From Bacilli bacterium (GTDB taxonomy: Bacteria; Bacillota_I; Bacilli_A; RF39; UBA660), in assembly GCA_017416535.1 (NCBI GenBank), contig JAFQCG010000001.1, forward strand, positions 327,013 through 391,012: 64,000 bases of DNA, read 5' to 3'. Under the pieces are notes generated by a model. That model worked only from the letters and a program-made list of their open reading frames with translations. It was not told where the DNA came from and ran no database searches. Positions 27,488-36,016 of the stretch are shown here, piece after piece. The translations under genes and the position numbers were made by a program. The number at the start of each line of letters is the position of its first letter. Positions within the stretch are counted from its first letter, which is position 1.

Positions 27488-27610
27488 ATGAATAATTTTG
27501 AAGTTATTAGAATTTTTAATAGAATGCTTAGTTCTACTAAAAGAATTTCTATAGAATCAAGAATTTGCTTTATAAACAAGGCGTTAGCAATTGACAAAAA
27601 TAATCAATAA
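27488..27610 (+). CDS. Small ORF, 40 residues
   Basis: ATG 27488 with AGGTGA (27477-27482) 5 nt upstream encodes MNNFEVIRIFNRMLSSTKRI... ending in DKNNQ. No transmembrane helix; basic and possibly helical. Its 3' end overlaps the gpsB promoter. It occupies most of the 290-nt gap between recU and gpsB. It could be a small protein or chance; the SD is the only support. Confidence 0.4.
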   Translation: MNNFEVIRIFNRMLSSTKRISIESRICFINKALAIDKNNQ

Positions 27611-27618
27611 TGTAATAA
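27591..27618 (+). promoter_or_regulatory. gpsB (and rnpB) promoter
   Basis: Perfect -35 TTGACA at 27591-27596, 16-nt spacer, TAATAA at 27613-27618 within GTAATAATATT. Confidence 0.6.
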
Positions 27619-27645
27619 TATTAGCATAAGGGATTGGTGATAAAA

Positions 27646-27990
27646 ATGTATCAAAATAAGATTTCACTTATGCCACAAGATATTCTAAAAAAAGAGTTTA
27701 AGATTGATACTCGTGGATATCGTTTAAAAGAAGTTGATCAATTTCTTGATGTTATTATTGATGATTATGAGCAATTTCTTAATATGATTAATACTTTAGA
27801 AAAGGAAAAAGCGGATTTACTTGCAGAGATTATGTCTTTAAAACAAGAACTTCGTAATTCTAAATTAAGTATGGAAGTTGTTAAGAGTAATGCTGATAAT
27901 TCAGATGTTACCAATGTTGATATCATGCGTAGATTATCACAACTTGAAAAAATGGTATATGGTTTAAAATCAAAAAATGAAGAAAAATAA
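27646..27990 (+). CDS. gpsB: Cell-division/elongation coordinator GpsB
   Basis: 114 residues from ATG 27646 (GGTGA 5 nt upstream). The DivIVA-type membrane-binding N-terminus (LMPQDILKKEFKIDTRGYRLKEVDQFLDVIIDDYE) is followed by a coiled coil and a short C-terminal helix (IMRRLSQLEKMVYG). GpsB shuttles class A PBPs between septum and side wall. RNase P RNA follows directly, the gpsB-rnpB order of Bacillus. Confidence 0.93.
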   Translation: MYQNKISLMPQDILKKEFKIDTRGYRLKEVDQFLDVIIDDYEQFLNMINTLEKEKADLLAEIMSLKQELRNSKLSMEVVKSNADNSDVTNVDIMRRLSQLEKMVYGLKSKNEEK

Positions 27991-28342
27991 TAGTATATAG
28001 ACAAACGCTGGGATTCTTGAGATCCTTGAGGAAAGTCCATGCTCTCACAGTCTGAGATGACTGTAGTGTTCGTGCCTAGGGAATAAATAACCTAGGGTAG
28101 TTTTGGCTAACGGCGGAGATGAACCTAAGTTTTTAATATGGTTCTATCCATAAAGTGCCGCAGTGACGAATTCTTTGGAAACGAAGAAGTGAAACGTGGT
28201 AAACCCCGCGAGAGAGAAACCCAAAATTGGTAGGGGAGTCCTAACGAAAGAATTTAATGGAGTTAGGGACTGGGAAACTGGTAGATAAATGTTTGTCGCC
28301 TAGGTAACTAGGAACAAAACATGGCTTATTTATATTATTATT
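27990..28342 (+). ncRNA. rnpB: RNase P RNA (M1-type)
   Basis: The universal P4 5' element GAGGAAAGTCC is at 28028-28038 and its 3' partner region ACAAAACATGGCTTA at 28314-28328. Between them are GCCGCAGTGACGAA, ACGTGGTAAACCCCGCGAG and other conserved loops. The ends are estimated from an A/T-rich P1 pairing (TAATA...TATA near 27990 with 28329-28341). It is the catalytic RNA that trims tRNA 5' leaders. Length about 350 nt, usual for the class. The protein subunit gene is not in the window. Confidence 0.95.
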
Positions 28343-28362
28343 GTAAAAACGGTGAGGTGTTT

Positions 28363-28854
28363 ATGAAGGAATTAGGAGAGTATTTGAAGCGTACTAGAAT
28401 ATCTAATGGTGTTAGTATAGCTGAAGCAGCAGAAGATTTAGAACTTTCTACATCTCATATAGAAAATATTGAAAGTGGGAATGTTAGAGCTTTTAAAGAT
28501 GTGTATAGTTTAAAAGAACAAATTAAGCATTATGCTAAATATTTAGGATTAAATCCTGATAAGGTAGTTGATGAATTTAATGGTTTTTTATTTGAACATA
28601 CATCAAAAATATCAATAGATGATATTAAAGCAGCACAAAAGAAACAAGAAGATAAGGAAAAGAAAACCAGATCACCTTATACTATAGAGTATAAAAAGAA
28701 AGTATCTCTATGGTTAATAACTGCAATTGTTAGTGCATTTATTGTTTTATGTTTAATTATTTATCTTGTTATTAGTAATGCAAATAAAGCTCCAACGCAG
28801 GTAGAAGAGTTAAAGACAGTTGGAAGGGAGTGCTTGTATGAATTTACCTACTAA
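28363..28854 (+). CDS. rodZ: RodZ-like membrane protein with HTH domain
   Basis: 163 residues. The HTH_25/Cro-like domain LGEYLKRTRISNGVSIAEAAEDLELSTSHIENIESGN covers about residues 3-60. A charged linker and one transmembrane helix (LWLITAIVSAFIVLCLIIYLVI) follow, with almost no extracellular part. I chose ATG 28363 with GTGAGGTG upstream; the longer frame starts within RNase P RNA. RodZ links the MreB cytoskeleton to cell-wall synthesis. It overlaps pgsA by 17 nt, as the Bacillus ymfM-pgsA order would predict. Confidence 0.85.
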   Translation: MKELGEYLKRTRISNGVSIAEAAEDLELSTSHIENIESGNVRAFKDVYSLKEQIKHYAKYLGLNPDKVVDEFNGFLFEHTSKISIDDIKAAQKKQEDKEKKTRSPYTIEYKKKVSLWLITAIVSAFIVLCLIIYLVISNANKAPTQVEELKTVGRECLYEFTY

Positions 28855-29437
28855 ACTTACAGTTTTAAGATTAGTTTTATCGCTTGTAATTATTATTTTA
28901 TTATGTTTTCCATTTGAATTAATTGGATTACAATTCCCAGTTTATGTAATTGATTCAATTAAAATCGAATCACAATTTATTGTAGCTGGTGTAATCTTTG
29001 TAATAGCTAGTTTAACTGACTGGTTAGATGGATATTTAGCTCGTAAAAATAATCAAATTACTGATACAGGAAAAATGTTAGACGCTATTGCTGATAAAGT
29101 TTTAGTAAACTCAGTATTAATTATTTTAGCAGCTTATAACTATATTCATGAAATAGTTCCAGTAGTTATTGTATTAAGAGATATCGTTGTTAATGCAATT
29201 AAAATGGAAGCAGCTGGTAAAGGTAAAGTTGTAGCAGCAATTGGTTCAGGAAAATTAAAAACTGCAACATTAATGGTTGGTACAACACTTGCATTATTCT
29301 GTAATGCACCATTTGAACATTGGGGAATTTATGTTGATGATATTTTATTATTCGTTGCATGTATTTTATCAATTGTTTCAGCAGCACAATATTATAATAT
29401 TAATAAGGAATTAATTTTTCCTAAAAAAGCGAAATAA
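28838..29437 (+). CDS. pgsA: CDP-diacylglycerol–glycerol-3-phosphate phosphatidyltransferase
   Basis: 199 residues with several transmembrane helices. The CDP-alcohol phosphotransferase signature DG-x2-AR-x8-G-x3-D-x3-D is complete (DGYLAR ... GKMLDAIAD). It makes phosphatidylglycerol phosphate, the first step to phosphatidylglycerol and cardiolipin. I chose ATG 28838, since AAGGGAG is 7 nt upstream. Confidence 0.95.
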   Translation: MNLPTKLTVLRLVLSLVIIILLCFPFELIGLQFPVYVIDSIKIESQFIVAGVIFVIASLTDWLDGYLARKNNQITDTGKMLDAIADKVLVNSVLIILAAYNYIHEIVPVVIVLRDIVVNAIKMEAAGKGKVVAAIGSGKLKTATLMVGTTLALFCNAPFEHWGIYVDDILLFVACILSIVSAAQYYNINKELIFPKKAK

Positions 29438-29461
29438 AACAAACTAAGTTAATTATGATTT

Positions 29462-29498
29462 AAAAACTTCTTTTTCATTAAAGAGGTTTTTATTTTTT
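29462..29498 (+). terminator. Terminator of rodZ-pgsA
   Basis: 12-bp stem AAAAACTTCTTT / AAAGAGGTTTTT with one G-U, then TATTTTTTT. Confidence 0.9.
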
Positions 29499-29524
29499 TG
29501 GAAAATATTGTTAGTGAAAAATAT

Positions 29525-29538
29525 AAAACAATTGTTCG
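29525..29538 (+). promoter_or_regulatory. Candidate LexA (DinR) box of recA
   Basis: AAAAC-AATT-GTTCG matches CGAAC-N4-GTTCG at 8 of 10 positions, with the right half perfect. It lies 8 nt upstream of the recA -35, where SOS repression would be expected. Confidence 0.5.
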
Positions 29539-29546
29539 AAAAAGTA

Positions 29547-29575
29547 TTGCAATTTAAAAAAATATAGTATACAAT
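29547..29575 (+). promoter_or_regulatory. recA promoter
   Basis: TTGCAA at 29547-29552, 17-nt spacer, TACAAT at 29570-29575; 31 nt before the ATG. Confidence 0.7.
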
Positions 29576-29606
29576 GTTATTGTAAGTTATTAATTTAGGA
29601 GGAAAT

Positions 29607-30656
29607 ATGAAGACAGTAAGTGATGCTCAAAAGGATAAAGATAAAGCTTTAGAGCAAGTATTAAGTGATATTGAAAAACAATTTGGTAAAGGTTCTATTA
29701 TGAAACTTGGTGATAGCAAGCATACTAAGGTTGATGTTTGTTCAAGTGGATGTCTTTCTTTAGATATTGCCTTAGGAGTAGGTGGATATCCTAGAGGAAG
29801 AATTATTGAAATTTATGGACCAGAATCAAGTGGTAAAACTACATTTGCATTACAAGCAATTGCTGAACATCAAAAGTTAGGTGGAAGAGCAGCTTTTATT
29901 GATGCAGAACATGCACTAGATCCAGTTTATGCCGAAAGACTTGGAGTAGATATAGATGAACTTTTATTATCACAACCAGATACAGGGGAACAAGCTTTAG
30001 AAATTTGTGAAGCCTTAGTTAGAAGTGAAGCTGTAAGTATTATTGTAATTGATTCAGTTGCTGCTTTAGTACCACAAGCAGAAATTGATGGTGAGATGGG
30101 TGATTCTCATGTTGGTTTACAAGCAAGACTTATGTCACAAGCATTAAGAAAATTGTCAGGAACTATTAACAAAACAAAAACAACTTGTATTTTCATTAAT
30201 CAATTACGTGAAAAAGTTGGAGTTATGTTTGGTAATCCTGAAACAACACCTGGTGGAAGAGCATTAAAATTTTATTCAACAATTCGTTTAGACATTCGTC
30301 GTAATGAACAATTAAAAATGGGAGAAGGTATTGTTGGTAATAAAACAACAATTAAAGTTGTTAAGAATAAAGTAGCACCTCCATTTAAAACTGCTACTGT
30401 TGATATTATGTATGGGGAAGGTGTATCAAGAGAAGGAGAAATTATTGATTTAGCAGCTGAAGCTGGTATTGTTGATAAAACTGGTGCTTGGTATTCTTAT
30501 CAAGGTGAAAAACTTGGTCAAGGAAAAGAAAATGTTAAATTGTTATTAAAGGATACTCCAGAATTAAGAGACGAAATTGAATTAAAAGTTAGAGAATATT
30601 ATGATATTGCTTTAGAGAAAAAAGAGGAACCAAAAGCAAAAGGAAAAGACAAATAG
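29607..30656 (+). CDS. recA: Recombinase RecA
   Basis: 349 residues. Walker [10 protein letters not shown], Walker B VIDSVAAL, the L1/L2 loops ([24 protein letters not shown] and [25 protein letters not shown]) and the C-terminal domain are all present. RecA forms the strand-exchange filament and triggers LexA self-cleavage. AGGAGG sits 6-7 nt before the ATG. cinA, found between pgsA and recA in Bacillus, is absent here. Confidence 0.99.
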   Translation: MKTVSDAQKDKDKALEQVLSDIEKQFGKGSIMKLGDSKHTKVDVCSSGCLSLDIALGVGGYPRGRIIEIYGPESSGKTTFALQAIAEHQKLGGRAAFIDAEHALDPVYAERLGVDIDELLLSQPDTGEQALEICEALVRSEAVSIIVIDSVAALVPQAEIDGEMGDSHVGLQARLMSQALRKLSGTINKTKTTCIFINQLREKVGVMFGNPETTPGGRALKFYSTIRLDIRRNEQLKMGEGIVGNKTTIKVVKNKVAPPFKTATVDIMYGEGVSREGEIIDLAAEAGIVDKTGAWYSYQGEKLGQGKENVKLLLKDTPELRDEIELKVREYYDIALEKKEEPKAKGKDK

Positions 30657-30672
30657 TTGTCTTTTCTTTTTT
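30643..30672 (+). terminator. Terminator of recA
   Basis: 10-bp perfect stem GAAAAGACAA / TTGTCTTTTC with ATAG loop, then eight T's. Confidence 0.9.
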
Positions 30673-30706
30673 TTATTGGCATAATGTTTTATAGGAGGCT
30701 TTTATT

Positions 30707-32095
30707 ATGAAAGTTAGTAAATTATTAGAGTGCTCTTATGAAGTTGATATTTTAGGGATAACAGATGATTCTCGTAATATTAAAGAAGGATATATGTTTG
30801 TTGCAACAAAAGGATTTAATGTTGATCATTTTGATTATATAGATGATGCAATTAATAATGGAGCGGTATTTGTTGTATGTGATAGAGAAGTAGATATTAA
30901 TGTTCCATATTTATTAGTTAATGATATTAATGATTTGTATATTGAACTTTGTAGTAAGTTTTATGATGTATCATCTGATGAATTTAAATTAATTGGTATT
31001 ACTGGTACTGATGGAAAGACAACTACTTCAACTGTTATTTATCAGTTGTTAGAAAATATAGGTTGTATTGGTACTAATGGAGTATTAGTTAATGATAAGT
31101 ATTATGATGTTAATAATACAACGCCTTGTATATCAGAACTTTATAGTTCTTTAAGTCTAATTAAAAATAATTCTTGTAAAGATATTGTTATGGAAGTGTC
31201 AAGTGAAGCATTGCTTCATAATAGATTAAAAAAGTTTAAGTTTGACATAGTTTGTTTTACAAATATTACTGAGGATCATTTAAATGTACATAAAACAATT
31301 GAAAATTATAGGGATTGCAAATTTAAATTACTAGATTTACTTGATGATAATGGGATTGTAATTATAAATGGTGATGATGAAAATTGTAAATTAATTGACA
31401 GGAATAATTTGTATAGAATTGGATTTGGTAGTGACAATGATTTTGTTATATCTAATGTTAATGAATTGTCTAGAAAAGTAGAATTTACAATTAATTATAA
31501 AGGTAATAAATATAATATAGTTAGTCCTTTAGTTGGAATATATAATGTATATAATGTGACAATGGCATTTGTTGCTTGTTTTTTAAAAGGTATTTCTTCT
31601 AATATACTTGTTGAAAAAATTAAAGATATAAAAACTATAAATGGTAGAAGAGAGTATTTAGATTTTGGACAAGAGTTTGATATTATTTTAGATTATGCTC
31701 ATACATATAATGGTATTAAAAATATTTTAGAGAGTGTTAGTAATTATAAAAGAATAATTACTGTTACTGGATCTGCTGGTGGAAGAGAAAAAGAAAAAAG
31801 ACCTAAAATAGGGAAATTAGTATTAGAAAAGTCTGACATATCTATTTTTACAATGGATGATCCAAGGTATGAAAGTGTTGATGAAATAATTGATCAAATG
31901 GTTATGGATAGTTCTAATAAATACTTAAGAATTGTAGATAGAAAAGATGCTATATATAAGGCTTTTGAACTTGCGGATAAAGATAGTGTTGTACTTATAC
32001 TTGGTAAAGGAAGAGATAATTATATGGCTATTGAAGATAGAAAAGAAAAATATTCTGATTTTGATGTTATAAAAAGTTATTTTGAAAATGAATAA
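30707..32095 (+). CDS. murE: UDP-MurNAc-tripeptide synthetase (MurE-type Mur ligase)
   Basis: 462 residues. N-terminal uridine-binding domain (DDSRNIKEGYMFVATKG), central ATPase with GITGTDGKTTT, the VMEVSSEALLHNRL and TNITEDHLNVH blocks, and a C-terminal domain with GSAGGREKEKRP. The residues that read the third amino acid are MDDPRYES: DNPR is typical of diaminopimelate enzymes and other residues of lysine enzymes, so DDPR leaves the substrate open. It adds the third residue to UDP-MurNAc-L-Ala-D-Glu. A monocistronic unit between recA and rny, away from any dcw cluster. Confidence 0.88.
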   Translation: MKVSKLLECSYEVDILGITDDSRNIKEGYMFVATKGFNVDHFDYIDDAINNGAVFVVCDREVDINVPYLLVNDINDLYIELCSKFYDVSSDEFKLIGITGTDGKTTTSTVIYQLLENIGCIGTNGVLVNDKYYDVNNTTPCISELYSSLSLIKNNSCKDIVMEVSSEALLHNRLKKFKFDIVCFTNITEDHLNVHKTIENYRDCKFKLLDLLDDNGIVIINGDDENCKLIDRNNLYRIGFGSDNDFVISNVNELSRKVEFTINYKGNKYNIVSPLVGIYNVYNVTMAFVACFLKGISSNILVEKIKDIKTINGRREYLDFGQEFDIILDYAHTYNGIKNILESVSNYKRIITVTGSAGGREKEKRPKIGKLVLEKSDISIFTMDDPRYESVDEIIDQMVMDSSNKYLRIVDRKDAIYKAFELADKDSVVLILGKGRDNYMAIEDRKEKYSDFDVIKSYFENE

Positions 32096-32119
32096 AGCGT
32101 TGTTTAATGCTTTTTCTTT
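32094..32119 (+). terminator. Terminator of murE
   Basis: 8-bp stem AAAGCGTT / AATGCTTT with one G-U, then TTCTTTT. Confidence 0.75.
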
Positions 32120-32122
32120 TCC

Positions 32123-32151
32123 TTGACATAGTAATAAAATAAAATTACAAT
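32123..32151 (+). promoter_or_regulatory. rny promoter
   Basis: TTGACA at 32123-32128, 17-nt spacer, TACAAT at 32146-32151. Confidence 0.8.
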
Positions 32152-32200
32152 AGAATTAGATTGTAGGTTGAAATGCCCTCAATCTAGATGGAGGAAGAAT

Positions 32201-33754
32201 ATGAATAATACAATGTTCTCCATTTTACTTGTAGCCGTAGGCTTACTAATCGGTTTTATTATAGCTTTTGTTATAAATAGTTTAAAAGTTAGCAGAGCAT
32301 CTAAGAAAGCTGAGACAATGATTGCTAATGCAAAAAAAGAAATTGAAAAAGCAAAAAGAGATGCAGCTATTGAACAAAAAGAAGAAGCTCATAAAGCAAA
32401 AATGGATTTAGATAAGGAAATTCGTGAAAGAAAGGAAGAGTTAAAAGAATCTGAAAATAGATTATTACAACGTGAAGCTAGTATTGATAAACGTGATGAA
32501 ATGTATCAAAAACGTGAAGCGTCTTTAGATGAAAGAGAAGCAAAACTTTCTGATCGACAAGTTGAAATCCAAAACGAAAAAAGTAAAGTGGAGGAAATCA
32601 AAAAAGAACAATTAGAATTATTAGAAAAGATTTCTGGTTTCAGCAAAGAAAAAGCTCGTGAACAAGTAATGAGTCAAGTTCGTGAAAATATGAGTAAGGA
32701 AATTGCTGAATATATCCATGAAAGAGAAAATGAAGCAAAATTACAAGCAGATAAAGTTGCGAGAGAATATATTGTTAGCTCAATGCAAAGATATGCTGCA
32801 GATATTGCAAATGATCAAACTGTTACAGTAATTGATTTACCAACAGATGAAATGAAGGGTAGAATTATTGGACGTGAAGGTCGTAATATTAGAACTATTG
32901 AAGCTATTACTGGTGTAGATTTAATTATTGATGACACTCCAGAAGCAGTAGTTATTTCAAGTTTTGACCCACTAAGAAGAGAAATTGCAAGGGTTACGCT
33001 TGAAAGTTTAATTAAAGATGGAAGAATTCATCCAACTAGAATTGAAGAATTATATGATAAAGTATGCAAAGACATGAAACAAAAGATTATTGAATATGGT
33101 CAAGAAGCTACTTTTGAAGTTGGTCTTACTAAGTTTGATCCTGCTTTGATTGAAACAATTGGTAAATTACATTTTAGAACAAGTTATGGTCAAAATGCTT
33201 TACAACATTCAATTGAAGTAGCACAACTTGCTGGATTAATTGCTGGTGAGTTAGGTGAAAATGTTAATTTAGCAAAAAGAGCCGGGTTACTTCATGACAT
33301 TGGTAAAGCAATAGATCATGAAATTGAAGGAAGCCATGTTGATATTGGTGTGGATATTGCTAAGAAGTATCATGAAGATGAAGTTGTTATTAATTCAATT
33401 GCTTCACATCATGGTGATACTCAAGCTAATAGTGTAATTGCTACTATTGTTGCAATTGCAGATGCACTTTCAGCATCTCGTCCTGGAGCTCGTAATGATT
33501 CATTAGAAAATTATATTAAGAGACTTTCTCAACTTGAAGAAGTTGGAAATGAAATTAAAGGTGTAGATAAAACTTATGCTGTTCAAGCAGGACGTGAGTT
33601 AAGAGTTATTGTTAAACCAGAAGAGGTTGATGATTTAGAAGCTTATAAGATTGCAAGAGAAGTTAAAGAAAAGATTGAAGCTACAATGAAATATCCAGGA
33701 ACAATTAAAATTACAGTTGTTCGTGAAACAAGAGCACAAGAAGAAGCAAAATAA
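32201..33754 (+). CDS. rny: Ribonuclease Y
   Basis: 517 residues (520 in Bacillus). One N-terminal transmembrane helix, a long coiled coil rich in Lys/Glu, a KH domain with [21 protein letters not shown], then an HD domain with [12 protein letters not shown] and SHHGDT. It is the membrane-bound endonuclease starting mRNA decay. I chose ATG 32201 with GGAGGAAG just upstream; the earlier TTG/ATG reading adds a non-homologous leader. Together with the RNase J gene nearby it supplies the Firmicutes-type RNA decay set. Confidence 0.97.
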   Translation: MNNTMFSILLVAVGLLIGFIIAFVINSLKVSRASKKAETMIANAKKEIEKAKRDAAIEQKEEAHKAKMDLDKEIRERKEELKESENRLLQREASIDKRDEMYQKREASLDEREAKLSDRQVEIQNEKSKVEEIKKEQLELLEKISGFSKEKAREQVMSQVRENMSKEIAEYIHERENEAKLQADKVAREYIVSSMQRYAADIANDQTVTVIDLPTDEMKGRIIGREGRNIRTIEAITGVDLIIDDTPEAVVISSFDPLRREIARVTLESLIKDGRIHPTRIEELYDKVCKDMKQKIIEYGQEATFEVGLTKFDPALIETIGKLHFRTSYGQNALQHSIEVAQLAGLIAGELGENVNLAKRAGLLHDIGKAIDHEIEGSHVDIGVDIAKKYHEDEVVINSIASHHGDTQANSVIATIVAIADALSASRPGARNDSLENYIKRLSQLEEVGNEIKGVDKTYAVQAGRELRVIVKPEEVDDLEAYKIAREVKEKIEATMKYPGTIKITVVRETRAQEEAK

Positions 33755-33771
33755 TGCTTCTTCTTTTTTTG
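33739..33771 (+). terminator. Terminator of rny
   Basis: 10-bp perfect stem AGAAGAAGCA / TGCTTCTTCT overlapping the stop codon, then seven T's. Confidence 0.9.
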
Positions 33772-33817
33772 ATAAAAATAATTTGTTGTTGCGAATAATT
33801 ATAGTAGGGGGTGATTA

Positions 33818-34168
33818 TTGATATTAAGAAAAAATCTTTTTTTATTTTGGAAAGTTGGACAAACTGTATTTCAGAAACAAACTTGTTGTGAGAATGCCGT
33901 TTCAAAATACTCAAATTATTTAAAATATTATTTTGGTATGAGTAATACTTTTTCTATTGGTAATGTTAATTACATGAAAAAGTTTTATTGTTGTTTTCCA
34001 AATTATATAAATGAATTTAATAAATTATCTTTTGAGCATTATAAGTTATTAGTTGATATTAGTGATGTAGGAGAACGTTATTTTTATTTTCGAATCGCTA
34101 TGTTTTGTCGAAGTAGTGTTCAAGAATTAGATGCTGTTATTAAAGAGAATATTTATTATTACATATAA
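33818..34168 (+). CDS. Solitary DUF1016 N-terminal (YhcG HTH)-like domain protein
   Basis: 116 residues starting at TTG 33818 with GGGGTGA 4-5 nt upstream. By eye it follows the N-terminal DUF1016 pattern: LFWKVGQTVFQKQ, then a kept FSIGNVNYMKKFYCCFP, LSFEHYKLLVDI and SSVQELDAVI. In known YhcG proteins this part recognises DNA or partners and is followed by a PD-(D/E)xK nuclease domain, which is absent. The frame stops cleanly at a terminator, so this looks like a standalone or remnant domain rather than an interrupted gene. Function unknown. Confidence 0.7.
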   Translation: MILRKNLFLFWKVGQTVFQKQTCCENAVSKYSNYLKYYFGMSNTFSIGNVNYMKKFYCCFPNYINEFNKLSFEHYKLLVDISDVGERYFYFRIAMFCRSSVQELDAVIKENIYYYI

Positions 34169-34196
34169 AAAGATAACAATTATTTGTTATCTTTTT
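34167..34196. terminator. Bidirectional terminator
   Basis: 13-bp perfect stem AAAAAGATAACAA / TTGTTATCTTTTT with TTAT loop between the DUF1016-like gene and leftward rnj. Confidence 0.92.
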
Positions 34197-35865
34197 TAAT
34201 ATCTAAAATAATTGGTAAAATAATTGGTTTCCTACCAGTTAGATTGTAAATGAATGGATATAGATTTTCAGTTAAATCATTTTTAAGAATAGCAAAGTTT
34301 GTTTTTGAATCTTGAAGAGATGTTCTTAATGTTGCTTCTGCTTTTGCTTCAATCTTATGTATTAATTCTTCATTTTCATTTACAAGAATAAATCCACGTG
34401 TTGTAATATTTGGTTTAATTAGTAATTCACGTTTTTTCATATCAACGTTAATTATTACAACTAGGATACCATCGTTTGCCATTATCTTACGATCTTTAAT
34501 AACAGCGCTTCCAATTTCTCCAATTCTATTACCATCAACATAGATGTCTGCTCCAGGCATACTTTCACCTTTAGTGATTACATGGTCTTTTAAATTAAGA
34601 GTATCACCATTTTTTAAGATGAATGTATTTTCTTTTGGAATACCACAATTGATTCCAATATCAGCTTGTTTCTTTAACATTCTATAATCGCCGTGGAATG
34701 GCATTAAGTATTTTGGTTTTAATAAACGAATCATTAATTTTACTTCTTCTTCATTTGCGTGTCCTGAAGTGTGAAGATCTGCAAGAGCGTGGTTTGTATA
34801 AACTTTAACTCCTTTTAAATATAATTTATTTACTATTTTTGAAATACTTAAAGCATTTCCTGGTATTGCGCTTGATGAGAATATTACAACATCATCAGGT
34901 CTTAGCTTAATTTGTTTATGAGTACCATTTGAGATTCTTGATAATGCTGCAAGTGGTTCGCCTTGACTACCTGTACATAATAAAGTAACTTCGTTTGGTT
35001 TTAAATTATTAGCTTCCTCTGGTGAGATTAGTAGTTCTTTATGATCGATATATCCACCATTTATTGAGATGTTAATATTATTTTCCATACTTCTTCCGAA
35101 GATACAAATTTTTCTATTATGTTTATAACATGTTTCGAAAATGTGTTTCACACGATAAATGTTTGAGGCGAATGTTGCGATTATAATACGACTGTTTTTA
35201 CATTTTTCAAACATTTCTCCAAGTGTTTCATCAACTACAGATTCGCTGTTTGAGAATCCTTCATTAAGTGCATTTGTAGAATCTCCAATCATTAGGTCCA
35301 CACCTTCTTCTCCAAGGGAAGCCATTTTATAAAGGTCTGCCATTGGTCCAATAGGTGTAAGATCAAATTTATAGTCTCCTGTAGTACAGATTCTACCATC
35401 TGGTGTTTTAATACTAATTCCATGAGAATCTGGAATTGAGTGTGTTGTTCTGAAAAATTCAACTTCTATTTCTTTGAATTTTAGTCTAGTGTTTTCGGTA
35501 TAAACAAATAAATTGTCATATCTTATATTACGGTCTTGTAATTTTACCGCGATTAATTCTTTAGCATGGTTTGGAGCATAGATTGCTGGAATATTAATAC
35601 TTTGTAGTAAGAAAGGTATTCCACCAATATGATCTTCGTGACCATGTGTAATTAATAAAGCTTTAATTTTATCTTCATTTTCTTTTAAAAATGTAAAATC
35701 TGGTAAAACGTAGTCAACTCCCATAAGTTCACTTTCTGGGAAACTAACACCGGCATCAATAATAACAATTGCGTCATTATGCATTACACAATACATATTT
35801 TTTCCGACTTCTCCTAAACCACCTAAAACAACAATTTTTGTTTCATTGGTTTTTTGATTATTCAT
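34180..35865 (-). CDS. rnjA: Ribonuclease J
   Basis: 561 residues. Metallo-beta-lactamase core with THGHEDHIGG, the CPSF-type beta-CASP insertion (GDSTNALNEGFSNSE, ATFASNIYRV) and a C-terminal domain. HTSGHANEEE and MPFHGDYRML are the J-family blocks. It is a 5'-3' exonuclease/endonuclease for mRNA turnover and 16S rRNA maturation. AGGAG precedes the ATG. rnjA versus rnjB cannot be told with only one copy in the window. Confidence 0.95.
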   Translation of the reverse strand: MNNQKTNETKIVVLGGLGEVGKNMYCVMHNDAIVIIDAGVSFPESELMGVDYVLPDFTFLKENEDKIKALLITHGHEDHIGGIPFLLQSINIPAIYAPNHAKELIAVKLQDRNIRYDNLFVYTENTRLKFKEIEVEFFRTTHSIPDSHGISIKTPDGRICTTGDYKFDLTPIGPMADLYKMASLGEEGVDLMIGDSTNALNEGFSNSESVVDETLGEMFEKCKNSRIIIATFASNIYRVKHIFETCYKHNRKICIFGRSMENNINISINGGYIDHKELLISPEEANNLKPNEVTLLCTGSQGEPLAALSRISNGTHKQIKLRPDDVVIFSSSAIPGNALSISKIVNKLYLKGVKVYTNHALADLHTSGHANEEEVKLMIRLLKPKYLMPFHGDYRMLKKQADIGINCGIPKENTFILKNGDTLNLKDHVITKGESMPGADIYVDGNRIGEIGSAVIKDRKIMANDGILVVIINVDMKKRELLIKPNITTRGFILVNENEELIHKIEAKAEATLRTSLQDSKTNFAILKNDLTENLYPFIYNLTGRKPIILPIILDIKKDNK

Positions 35866-35911
35866 AATAACTCCTTTCTTTTTATTTAATATATAAAGAA
35901 CTAACTATGAA

Positions 35912-35940
35912 ATTATACTATATATTTTTTATTTTGTCTA
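35912..35940 (-). promoter_or_regulatory. rnjA promoter
   Basis: Minus strand TAGACA, 17-nt spacer, TATAAT; divergent from the next promoter. Confidence 0.7.
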
Positions 35941-35960
35941 GGTATTGGGACGTTGTTTGT

Positions 35961-35989
35961 TTGACAGTTGTTTATAAAAATTGTATAAT
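35961..35989 (+). promoter_or_regulatory. Consensus SigA promoter of the predicted ART gene
   Basis: TTGACA, 17-nt spacer, TATAAT: a perfect match to the housekeeping consensus, 27 nt before the start codon. Confidence 0.85.
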
Positions 35990-36016
35990 ATATCACTAAT
36001 TTAGGGGGATGATTAT

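Noticed and set aside
28321-28362. Longer N-terminus for the RodZ-like protein
   Set aside because: It lies within the 3' end of RNase P RNA; the SD and family start support ATG 28363.
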